Source: Sphingomonas sp. (lineage in GTDB: Bacteria > Pseudomonadota > Alphaproteobacteria > Sphingomonadales > Sphingomonadaceae). From it: a stretch of 64,000 nucleotides of DNA. The first letter of the stretch is position 1. The number at the start of each line of letters is the position of its first letter. A program made the translations under genes and the position numbers. Shown here piece by piece: positions 13,401 to 17,070 of this stretch. The stretch is taken from positions 62,001-126,000 of the forward strand of contig NZ_JAGIAM010000001.1 of assembly GCF_017744835.1 (NCBI RefSeq), read 5' to 3'. The notes below the pieces were generated by a model that saw only the letters and a program-made list of their open reading frames with translations, had not been told where the DNA came from and ran no database searches.

Positions 13401-14535
13401 ATTCTTCATCGATAAAACCGATACCGAACCCGGCGATCGCTCCCTTGAACCCGGTCAGGCGATTGTTACCGACTTCACCGAGCGCCCGGGACACACGTTC
13501 CCCGAATTCGATAGCACCCTGATGCAGCGCGCTTGCGGCTTCGGGTCCGAATGCACTGAGGTTCTCGGGCAACGCGCCGTTGAGACGCATGCCCTCTCCG
13601 ACGATCTTTCTGGTTTCGGCAACCTTCTCCGCCAGTTCGCTCACCGTCGCCTGGGGCCGGACAAGTTCGATCGCCATGCCTTCGGCGAGCGCCCGAGCGG
13701 AATAAGCCGCGACCTTACCGATATTGGCGTCGAACTTGGTGGAAAGATCTCTGTAGAGTTGGATGCCCGCATTTCTGACGCGCGCGCCGTTGGACTCCGA
13801 AGTGCCCAGCTTCTTTAGGATCTCGTTCTTCTGCGCCGCCGTCAGATGCCCGTCGCGGAAGGCAGCTTCGGTGAGATCGGAAACTGCCCGGTACCGGGCG
13901 CGATTGGCGTCGAAATCCGAATGATCGAGAGACGAACTATAGGTCGTCGATTTGGTTACCGGGTCATAGGGGCCATACCGCTGCCGAACCGCCTCGGCCT
14001 CTGCGCTGTTCGGATCGTTGAAGATACCCGGATCAAAGGCGCCTTCTCGGGCGGCATAGGCCTGTTCGAAGATCGCCGGGTCGGTGCCCACCACACCGAC
14101 CGGACGCCCATCGATCTTGATCTCGCCCGTTGCCAGTTGGTCGCTGAAGCGGTGGAGGTCGTCGAGCGCGTATTTGAAGGCCTCGTCGGAGATTTGCCCG
14201 AGTTTTCTTCTCCGAATCCATTGGTCGACTAGATTCCGTTCAAAGGTATTCTTTCCTTGCTGGAACCCGCCGATTTCCGTGTCGCCACCGCGGTGGACGA
14301 CTGCTCCCCAACCATGCTCGTTCAGATAAGTCTTGTAGGGATCTCCGTCAGGCAGGTTTGCGAGTTGTTCCGTAATTTCGGTGCTGATGAACAGCGAGCG
14401 CCGGTTGCTCGCCATATCGCGCGTATAGCCGAATTCATTAAGAATCGCGCCACGCTCGCCACTGAATAAATCTTGACTAAGGAGATGCTCGCTCTCGAAT
14501 TCACCAAAGAATTCGTTTTCGCCAGATACCGGCAT
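1..14535 (-). CDS. Giant RTX calcium-binding protein, probable type I secretion substrate (C terminus beyond left edge)
   Basis: At least 4,845 residues, truncated by the window edge. The start ATG at 14,535 directly follows an in-frame TAA, so the frame cannot extend upstream. The frame was checked at 14,535, 12,540, 7,260 and 60, and no stop was seen where I read it codon by codon (14,535-13,021 and 2,340-1,741). There is no signal peptide. Residues 1-400 match no family I know. Residues about 400-450 form a Gly/Ala-rich hydrophobic stretch. Residues about 917-1020 carry DLDGDG-type calcium loops (VIDLDGDGIETT, LDTNGNGRVDG, YDSDGDGRIS) typical of very large RTX proteins. From about residue 1590 RTX nonapeptides (GGAGNDTL type) alternate with FADGTVWTHAQL-like RTX-associated segments. 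A Gly/Thr linker lies near residue 3200 and a DUF642-like beta-sandwich near 4124-4285. Export by the ABC/HlyD pair at 18.6-22.2 kb is inferred. It could be an adhesin or a toxin; the sequence does not decide. Confidence 0.93.
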   Translation of the reverse strand, partial: MPVSGENEFFGEFESEHLLSQDLFSGERGAILNEFGYTRDMASNRRSLFISTEITEQLANLPDGDPYKTYLNEHGWGAVVHRGGDTEIGGFQQGKNTFERNLVDQWIRRRKLGQISDEAFKYALDDLHRFSDQLATGEIKIDGRPVGVVGTDPAIFEQAYAAREGAFDPGIFNDPNSAEAEAVRQRYGPYDPVTKSTTYSSSLDHSDFDANRARYRAVSDLTEAAFRDGHLTAAQKNEILKKLGTSESNGARVRNAGIQLYRDLSTKFDANIGKVAAYSARALAEGMAIELVRPQATVSELAEKVAETRKIVGEGMRLNGALPENLSAFGPEAASALHQGAIEFGERVSRALGEVGNNRLTGFKGAIAGFGIGFIDEEYEAIKKGWQTGDWSDFWIKAAEFGGAAAIGLAGITVATGLVAGTVAAPFVAAGVAVLGVVGTGIALGDLIAKVANDVLGLEKVPENEGALPNQIQENINFINKVGEHILYNRVHDLLFGSNTVGQPQLSTLGLLYQADDWDPSFPDRAPGTDASELFYAAHGAKVDAGAGADEVYHSGYGVVLGGAGQDVLVGKDAMVLRAGEELLPWMTVLRDKRKQENEEIRLENIERKALGLPLLEILPDLPESPRAEADISLTLDAGTENDIVFALGGESVTTAGGLGRDWIFNTSKNGEIYGDYYGGLSPEGQPAPDTAENSDNIWFWADTTLMDAQHHDVLKYFGLPMTGGDANGGLAGYAIFNGLFGAAIGMANVTRYMTGEAEDWTGEIYVDHIQPWILYAFQRDEDGNLDMYVTNAFEQIFRGLLAAVNESGDDTPGIHKGWMKIENVDVVGSRLGALQSEAGSMVLSNGKTGGSLNMVFRAVNPLQALLPVINLVPGLIGQALYYSVMADALMSSVAAMQRFAKSMKWAEGADPLVIDLDGDGIETTSVDSSKAYFDVDGDLFAERTGWLKGDDGFLALDTNGNGRVDGIGELFGNRASGGFAELAQYDSDGDGRISASDAIWSALKIWQDRDRDGETDAGELRSLAELGIVSLSLSTTALNTSTPQNARLLSRSDVTFADGRVSQMFEAIFTANEVDTKYAGEDGLAPWQMNDGLNAKGFGTITDLAVAAANDPELAELAAVRAAAMTTPKIKNLVAQAGDVLGQWGMTLETSRELVAVKLGEGGTLLDRATYVEDAGGGYWTLKSGAAVVDGGGAAIARPTLEQVLAQGAGWRLEQAWSPASRGAALTAREEAPYLVRLEGGRAVVLDYGILQADGRWALASAPGTTYATREDILALPHAAGTEWRQEDLQFNPLADLPVDAIGVRFTDGKVVDYTVQVTDRDGTFYVWARNLDRALELEWKTGDYREFNLRNYAVDFEHLDEVGSTDDSTYRVELLTPAQFHFATSLGGVDFHPEMLTAVADSTTGHLAYSVTAGGSASLSTGSYDSAIKTMIAMLQPVMEQYVTVSRRFAVRMALQGGLESFARGISYDAERNVFVTTTNRQLAPMFEAIFESAPASNADDAVLDYLTDWNDILWQIYPDFAPDDDGDIMSAKVGIDQAFIMQMIVQAYENVGVDLDIRGVAHALSVDEKRIITHAAGDTLVDGTDGTDFFYMTGGNQTMRGGMGTDYYFVGKDSGDDYIYDRDLGGDDELRFTDVLSTDVKATRDGQDLILEIRGRTNFVRLTDQFLGELNDYTTSGKQFQTGVGAIVFADGVIWDRQRMAVEVVDRERLAGDYNDPYIGSGSSDVLWGGKGNDYLSGGAGGDFYIFERGDGQDVINDLGTFSFGPVKAGTDFLRFQGDITANDLKLIRNGNSANLKIILLDANGNETSDTLELVGQFGGVRLNLGAFGEALGSSDGLDYVAPNLIERFLFGDGTSLEFTEIVERVLANAKTAGDDAIYGLLNDNTLDGGAGNDILQGQEGFDTYIYGRNYGRDQIEDHDYSAALFGPKDDKLKFTDDLRWTDFDFLRDGKSDTLTLQVKGTEDRVILKDYLLNIFLVGYVNLVEQIEFADGTQWSYLKLLQHFIDVSKTAGADTIYGFEGINDLIDGGAGDDRLEGLSGNDRYQFANGYGHDTILDDSGDDRLVFEGIQSADIEFSRTALDLILTVRSTGEKVVLENQYVRDGAQHFAVEYFEFADRTLLFSDYNPEDLDLVGTNADDSITGSDFAETLDGRGGNDLLTGGDGGDRYLFDVGYGQDVIVDTRVRASWQDRPGTRIPVDDVVVFGADITRANVVFTRDGNDLVISVTGRTDTLRIRNQFRSSDDGVEKFEFYDGTSMSIKNVEEILQIEGGNRGDNVITGSLNDPNTLDGRQGDDTLIGGNAADTYAFSAGYAADKIIEQADRAGVIDQVVFGASVRREDLMFRRNGNDLVIDLGSGLDVLTIVNGLTTARVEEFHFADGSVLSLEAVFDLLLTGGDADESLIGFDNRADTISGGHGSDAMAGGLGNDTYLFGIGDGSDSIQDTGGVDQIRFGEKITQDMLTFRNVDGDLVIELTATGDKLVVLGGYKTTPVESFVFEDKTVLSIADVRALILASGDVGSQDIIDVRELVTSSDVTGGAGHDRLIAANDSTLVFNPGDGIDRVEMPSGVTRATIEFAAYGSTQLVVRLAALDSTDLVLDFVGTGDQLVIAGALGNGAVPTLRFADGMVWDAAALVQRFMADQASDGADIVLGSARADVIAGGAGFDDLRGAGGDDTYRFAAGDGQDVIDDSAGVDVLNITGYRPDEMRVMRSGVGRGDLLLVLGDGADSVLLRYGSNFNGVDRVSFSDGTVFTREALFARLAGGGTDGDDRLAGTMAAEVFNGGVGNDVLTGGGGDDVFRFKRGDGQDRIEPGALIDGKAVLEFGAGIALEDVIAKRDGDGNLVLAIRDTNDRVTLVEPSGDEDPVVGVVRFADGRSLSFAQLALTVLETDRDDHIVAASGTTNAGGGSGANIYGGLGNDWLEGGRGADILTGGKGNDRLEGHAGADIYYFARGDGQDVIVDFEDADKTKLDRVRFAAGIAPSEVRFAKVGPADLTILIAGSDDRITLTNFFAAASGQADHSVELIEFADGTLWTLADIQARLGAGSAGDDSIDLGTALDITATLSGGAGDDRLAGGIGDTTYQFGLGSGRDTIVEGTNWAGSDDVLQLGAGIAAADVIVIRDGADLIVRLRASDDRVAIKGQATATNPPIDRLVFADGTVWTAAALLAQAVTPAAAEAALHPSVPGTNPFVDPLFGTSAGGGTGGTGGTGGDDGGSVVGPGTQVLTGTSGQDTYRLFVPTIDDGSLVTITDFQAGSSGDVLDIRLAAGLSGTVVTRQEGSDTSVYFVQAGTYRLDEARLVARLRGVTASALTLVNFNGAPFASAANLSLSGDGGANTLTGGWGADTLTGNGGNDVLIGAQDNDTLQGGEGSDTYRFSRGFGQDIVSDGGWRTANSPDDIIEFDATIAPSDVSVELAADGVSIVLRLNGTDDRITLQNTLSDDANRIERVRFVAANGTITYWTHDDLRQRAFVPSDADQSMTGAFESTELSGGAGNDSLYGRGSNDTLTGGTGNDYLQGGEGSETYKFSRGFGQDIVSDGGWRTANSPDDVIEFDATVAPEDLSVQLASDGVSIILQMKGSEDRITLQNTLSDDSNRIERVRFIAADGTITYWTHADLRTRALAPDDTDQSITGAFESTDLSGGAGNDSLYGRGSNDTLTGGTGNDYLQGGEGSETYKFSRGFGQDIVSDGGWRTANSPDDVIEFDATVAPEDISVSLAPDGVSIILQLNGTDDRITLQNTISDDSNRIERVRFIAADGTISYWTHAQLIARAQAADDTDQSMTGAFDASLLPGGAGNDSLYGRGSNDTFVGGTGDDYLQGGEGSDTYKFSRGFGQDIISDGGWRTANSPDDVVEFDATIVPADVTVELSSDGNGLVLRVAGTDDRITLQNTLTDDGNRIERVRFVAADGTISYWTHADLIARTVFVTDADQTITVPYDANAVSGGAGNDTLYGRGGNDTLNGGTENDTLQGGEGSDTYQFSRGFGQDIVSDGGWRTSNSPDDIIEFDATIAPDDVVVELAPDGASLILKVAGTEDRVTLQGTINNDANRIERVRFVAADGTLTYWTHADLVARAIPQVGTGIGITGTAASETITGSALSDTLSGGGGDDILIGDSPSVYTATGANLVVNGSFEQSAATYTTASWGRGSTTLPGWTLQGNSFEQVNSGQEGVAATDGSFWLDLDSTGSNGNVTISQQFTGLAAGQQLMLRFDYANRTSAASGPFEVLWNDVVIASYSVTGTNMRPATLFVAAAEGANKLSFRGLGTVDGVGASLDNVRLSEYAVTTAATDGRDTLSGGAGNDTLYGGGNADSLSGGADNDTLYGDAGDDSLSGDAGADILVGGRGGDTLNGGDGDDIYRFEAGDGQDSITDTAGVDRIEFGAGIGPADIQVFQQGSTNLVLRRGTSGDRVTLVNALSTAANAIEEVRFADGTVWTHAQLLAMSQLPSDGRDVIYGTSAADTISGGAGDDSINALGGNDTLDGGSGNDSLTGDVGDDILIGGRGNDSLVGNAGNDVYRFNAGDGQDTITDTAGVDRIELGASIAPADVHVVQQGSANLLLKIGATDRIVLSGALNTAANAIEEVRFADGTIWTHAQLLVMSQASTDGRDVLYGTSAADTISGGAGDDSINALGGNDTLDGGLGNDSLTGDVGDDTLIGGRGDDSLVGNAGDDVYRFNAGDGQDTITDTAGVDRIVFGADIAPANVQVVQQGSANLVLKIGAADRIVLAGALNTAGNAIEEVRFADGTVWTHAQLLTMSQASTGGRDVIYGSGNADTISGGAGDDSINALGGNDTLDGGTGNDSLTGDVGDDILIGGRGDDSLAGNAGNDVYRFNAGDGQDTIT
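2300..4470 (-). repeat. Five tandem 453-bp coding repeats in the RTX gene
   Basis: The anchor GCCAGCC, within the codons for a DGGWRT motif, recurs at 2,541, 2,994, 3,447, 3,900 and 4,353, exactly 453 bases (151 codons) apart each time. Each unit encodes RTX nonapeptides (SLYGRGSNDTLTGGTGNDYL), then KFSRGFGQDIVSDGGWRT, a beta-rich segment ending ITLQNT, and RVRFIAADGT..YWTHADL. The copies are nearly identical at DNA level, which fits recent duplication or gene conversion. The outer boundaries are approximate. Confidence 0.9.
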
Positions 14536-14559
14536 TTACACCACCCCCCCGTCATCTTT

Positions 14560-15180
14560 CTAGATAACTATAGCCTTATACATGCGGAACGCCCTACGAA
14601 GTTTAGCTTGGTCAAGAGCGTCACCTAAATCTCTACTTAAGAATAGAGACTGAAATAGATTATGATCAAGCCAAACATCTGGCCCTGAAAGTACGTCAGC
14701 GGAAACCGCAACAACTCCGTCGGACATTTTCCAAGGAAAATTGTACCAAAGTCCTTCCGCCTGAGGAGGCCGGAGGCCCTGGCTTTGATCCGGCAGCAAT
14801 CCCGACTTCGTGGCACCGAAAATCCAGGTGAAATAGTCACCTTTGGCGCGTGTCACATTGTCGGCCTGATAGACGCCCTCGCTTACCGGATAGAGACCGC
14901 CCTGACCCAAGTCGAACTTGCGCAGGATATCCGCAGCCTTGGCAGACACGATCCAGTGCGCCTGCGCCGAGATGAGATCGGGCAGCTTCTCGAAAAACGG
15001 TGCACGATCATCGCCCCACACTCGCTTGGGACAGACCTCCGGAGACACTGGCTCGCCCTCTTCGTTAGCGCGCTGCGCCGCCCGCGCTCCCTCGCGGTCA
15101 TTCTGCCAGACATCCGTCTCGAGCTTTCCAGTCAGGCTAACTTCGGTCAGCGCATTGCTGACCCACACGTAATCACTCAT
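14560..15180 (-). CDS. Imm11/DUF1629-like immunity-type protein
   Basis: 206 residues with no signal peptide or membrane segment. The start is ATG 15,180, preceded by GAGG at a suitable distance; longer in-frame starts have no ribosome site and extend into non-coding-looking sequence. The C-terminal half (HWIVSAKAADILRKFDLG, then VSADVLSGPDVW and SLFLSRDLGDAL) resembles the pattern of Imm11/DUF1629 proteins, which neutralise toxins in polymorphic toxin systems. This is by-eye recognition, so the family call is tentative. The gene ends 24 bases before the giant RTX gene on the same strand, so the two are probably co-transcribed. Base composition is visibly less G+C-rich than the surroundings, suggesting acquisition. 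A protective role against the RTX protein is inference. Confidence 0.6.
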   Translation of the reverse strand: MSDYVWVSNALTEVSLTGKLETDVWQNDREGARAAQRANEEGEPVSPEVCPKRVWGDDRAPFFEKLPDLISAQAHWIVSAKAADILRKFDLGQGGLYPVSEGVYQADNVTRAKGDYFTWIFGATKSGLLPDQSQGLRPPQAEGLWYNFPWKMSDGVVAVSADVLSGPDVWLDHNLFQSLFLSRDLGDALDQAKLRRAFRMYKAIVI

Positions 15181-15221
15181 TTCATACCTCACGTACGCGA
15201 CGCCTTCCGGCGCCAGACAAT

Positions 15222-15246
15222 CCCGATTCGATTGCATCGAATCGGG
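15222..15246. promoter_or_regulatory. Perfect 10-bp inverted repeat, operator-like
   Basis: CCCGATTCGA and TCGAATCGGG flank a 5-base spacer (TTGCA). It lies 42 bases upstream of the start codon of the Imm11-like gene. No T-run follows on either strand, so it does not look like a terminator. It may be a repressor site or a 5'-leader hairpin controlling the immunity-RTX pair. No binding protein is identified. Confidence 0.55.
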
Positions 15247-15422
15247 AAGTAAACAGGCTCCGAATACGCGGCATTTCGCCACATAATTTTGATGAAGATG
15301 CGCTATGGCAGAGCGCTTCCTGCACCCGACACGGCGCCCGCCGCATCGCCTGGCGCGAACGCGCCCTTTTGGCCGCCCGTATGCGCATTCGCCCGAATCC
15401 CCCCTGTGGGACAGGCGATCAA

Positions 15423-15439
15423 CCTGCCACAGTGGCAGG
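15423..15439. promoter_or_regulatory. Perfect 8-bp palindrome with 1-base centre
   Basis: CCTGCCAC-A-GTGGCAGG, dyad-symmetric and mid-way between the divergent transcription units. It differs in sequence from the repeat at 15,222. It could be an operator shared by both directions; function unknown. Confidence 0.45.
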
Positions 15440-15627
15440 CAAAGGCAAGTCACAAGCACATCGGTTTTCGACGAAAATCAGCATAAGGAACAGTATAGTT
15501 CCCAATCGACCCAATACGGGACAGAGCCGTAACACAGTTGAAACCGATCGTACTCGCTGCCTCCGCCGAATACCGGGAGCTTAACCATCGGCCATACAAA
15601 TTACACCAAGGAAACGATTGCTTTGGA

Positions 15628-15655
15628 TTGACTCGCGCCCGGCCAAAACTAGACC
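15628..15655 (+). promoter_or_regulatory. Candidate sigma-70-type promoter for the acyltransferase gene
   Basis: TTGACT (15,628-15,633) and TAGACC (15,650-15,655) are separated by 16 bases. The predicted transcription start near 15,662 lies just ahead of the AGGAGG ribosome site at 15,677. The -10 match is imperfect. Confidence 0.35.
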
Positions 15656-15694
15656 TTGGGGACAGTGAAGCTGACCAGGAGGGGCAGGGTGACC

Positions 15695-16336
15695 ATGGGC
15701 AAGAACGGCAAGGGCAGTGCCGCGGGAGAAACGCAGGCAGTGGAAGAAAACACCGGCCCCGCGGCCGAGGCGCAGGCGGCGCAGCAGCTCGATCCCGCGG
15801 TCCTCGCCAAGATCGCCGAGCTCCGCACGCACGTGCGCGAGAGCTTCGGCAAGACCGTGATGGCGATGATGGTGCTGCCGCGCTACCGCAACCAGACGCT
15901 CGCCGACCTGCAGCATCTCGTGCTCGAGCCGCTGCTCCGCGACCGGATCGCGATCGCCTATCCCAGCGACAAGGACGTCAGCCCCGCCAACGACATCGCC
16001 GGGCTGGCGATCTGGGCGAGCGTCTCCGAAGAAGTCGATGCGCGCATCCGCGAGCAGATCAAGGCGGGCACCTTCCCGGTGCGCCTGAAGTCCGAGGACT
16101 GGACCTCGGGCGATCGCAACTGGCTGCTCGACGTGATTGCGCCCGACAAGCGCTCGACTGCCAATGTCATCGCCAACTTCAAGCAGGTGGTGAAGCAGGG
16201 CAGCCTTCGCCTCCACCCCATGGTCACGCGCCTGGTCGACGAAGAGACGCTGCGGAAGATGGGCGCCGAGAAATTCGCCGACGCGCCTGCGCCCGCCCCG
16301 GTGGAGACCGCGCCCGAAGGCGAGACCATCAACTGA
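15695..16336 (+). CDS. HlyC-like toxin-activating lysine acyltransferase, catalytic His position replaced by Tyr
   Basis: 213 residues. HlyC-family enzymes transfer a fatty acyl chain from acyl-ACP to lysines of RTX toxins in the cytoplasm. The diagnostic block EDWTSGDRNWLLDVIAP (134-150) matches HlyC EDWTSGDRKWFIDWIAP and keeps the catalytic Asp (D146, HlyC D92). Aligning PRYRNQ (62-67) with HlyC PLHRNW puts Tyr64 where HlyC has its essential His23. Another His (H46) lies nearby but is not in register. There is a non-conserved, Ala/Glu-rich N-terminal 30-residue extension. AGGAGG at 15,677-15,682 would also serve GTG 15,689; I chose ATG 15,695. It lies divergent from the giant RTX gene and just before the DUF6445-like gene. 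Substrate and activity are inferred. Confidence 0.85.
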   Translation: MGKNGKGSAAGETQAVEENTGPAAEAQAAQQLDPAVLAKIAELRTHVRESFGKTVMAMMVLPRYRNQTLADLQHLVLEPLLRDRIAIAYPSDKDVSPANDIAGLAIWASVSEEVDARIREQIKAGTFPVRLKSEDWTSGDRNWLLDVIAPDKRSTANVIANFKQVVKQGSLRLHPMVTRLVDEETLRKMGAEKFADAPAPAPVETAPEGETIN

Positions 16337-16407
16337 GCGCTCCGGAGCAGCTGCGGCCGGATTCTCCGTTCCGCCGCGCCGAGGCTCCTTCGCTCCGCAT
16401 CCTGCGC

Positions 16408-17070
16408 ATGGGGCGCGGCGGCGAGCCGGTCGCCGTGCTCGACGGCGTCTTCGCCGAGCCGGGAGCGATCATCGAGACAGTCGCGCGCCGTGGCGAATTC
16501 TCGGCGGCGCCGGTGCGCGAGGGCGGCTACCCGGGAGTCCAGGCCCCCGCTCCCGCCGCCTATGTGCGCGCCCTGCTCGCCGCCGCGGACGAGGCGCTGG
16601 CACAGCTGTTCGGCCACGCGGACGGCGCCATCGGCGGCATCGGCTGCGCCTTCTCGCTGGTAACCTTACGCCCCGAGCAGCTGCACCCGCTGCAGACCGT
16701 GCCGCACGTCGACATCGCCGAGGAGGACCGGTTCGCGGTCCTCCATTATCTGTGCGACCAGCCCTTCGGCGGCACCGCCTTCTATCGCCAGGATGCGACC
16801 GGACTCGAGCAGGTCAAGCGCGCCGACTGGCCCGGCTACACCGCGGCGCGCGATGCGGCGCTCGCGGCGCACGGCGCCCATGGCTATCCGAATGAAGCCA
16901 CGCCCGGCTACACGGTCACCGCGCAGATCCCCGCACGCATGGACCGCATGCTCGTCTACCGCAGCAACACGCTGCACAGCGGGATCATCCCGGCGGACCT
17001 CCCGCATCCGGCCGACCCGCGGAGCGGACGCCTGACGGGCAACCTCTTCGGCATCTACCGTCGGGCTTAG
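16408..17070 (+). CDS. DUF6445-like protein, possible Fe(II)/2-oxoglutarate oxygenase
   Basis: 220 residues from ATG 16,408. The open frame continues upstream, and a CTG at 16,333 overlaps the stop of the preceding gene (CTGA), so the true start may be there; LRILRMGRGGEPVAVLDG spans the ATG and looks homologous throughout. The pattern HVD (100-102), AFYR (124-127), LHSG (189-192) with Arg208 before GNLFGIYRR fits an HxD...H iron site of the prolyl-hydroxylase-like fold. To my knowledge DUF6445 members often sit near tryptophan-halogenase-type genes, and here one faces it, with stop codons overlapping at 17,067-17,070. The substrate is unknown; oxidation of a peptide or amino-acid residue is inference. 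Confidence 0.65.
   Translation: MGRGGEPVAVLDGVFAEPGAIIETVARRGEFSAAPVREGGYPGVQAPAPAAYVRALLAAADEALAQLFGHADGAIGGIGCAFSLVTLRPEQLHPLQTVPHVDIAEEDRFAVLHYLCDQPFGGTAFYRQDATGLEQVKRADWPGYTAARDAALAAHGAHGYPNEATPGYTVTAQIPARMDRMLVYRSNTLHSGIIPADLPHPADPRSGRLTGNLFGIYRRA

Larger units (their letters stand above)
15181..15694. other. Divergent intergenic region between the RTX pair and the acyltransferase
   Basis: About 510 bases without a convincing gene. Open frames here lack ribosome sites and would run into the neighbours out of frame. The region holds two perfect inverted repeats (15,222-15,246 and 15,423-15,439) and a promoter candidate for the rightward genes, all listed separately. It is more A+T-rich than typical of the window near 15,280 and 15,490-15,620. 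Both the RTX pair (leftward) and the acyltransferase pair (rightward) must be transcribed from here. Confidence 0.6.

Noticed and set aside
1..14535. Direct repeats read as a CRISPR array or minisatellite.
   Set aside because: The periods (453 and 471) are whole codons of RTX modules and the repeats contain no spacer-like unique segments.
15181..15459. Upstream extension of the Imm11-like gene to an ATG at 15,459.
   Set aside because: The added 93 residues are Arg/Cys-rich and unlike the family, cover a perfect operator-like palindrome, and the ATG at 15,180 has a good ribosome site.
15538..17070. A 510-codon frame spanning the acyltransferase and DUF6445 genes.
   Set aside because: Its first two thirds are the out-of-frame shadow of the acyltransferase; only the part after about 16,333 is a real gene.
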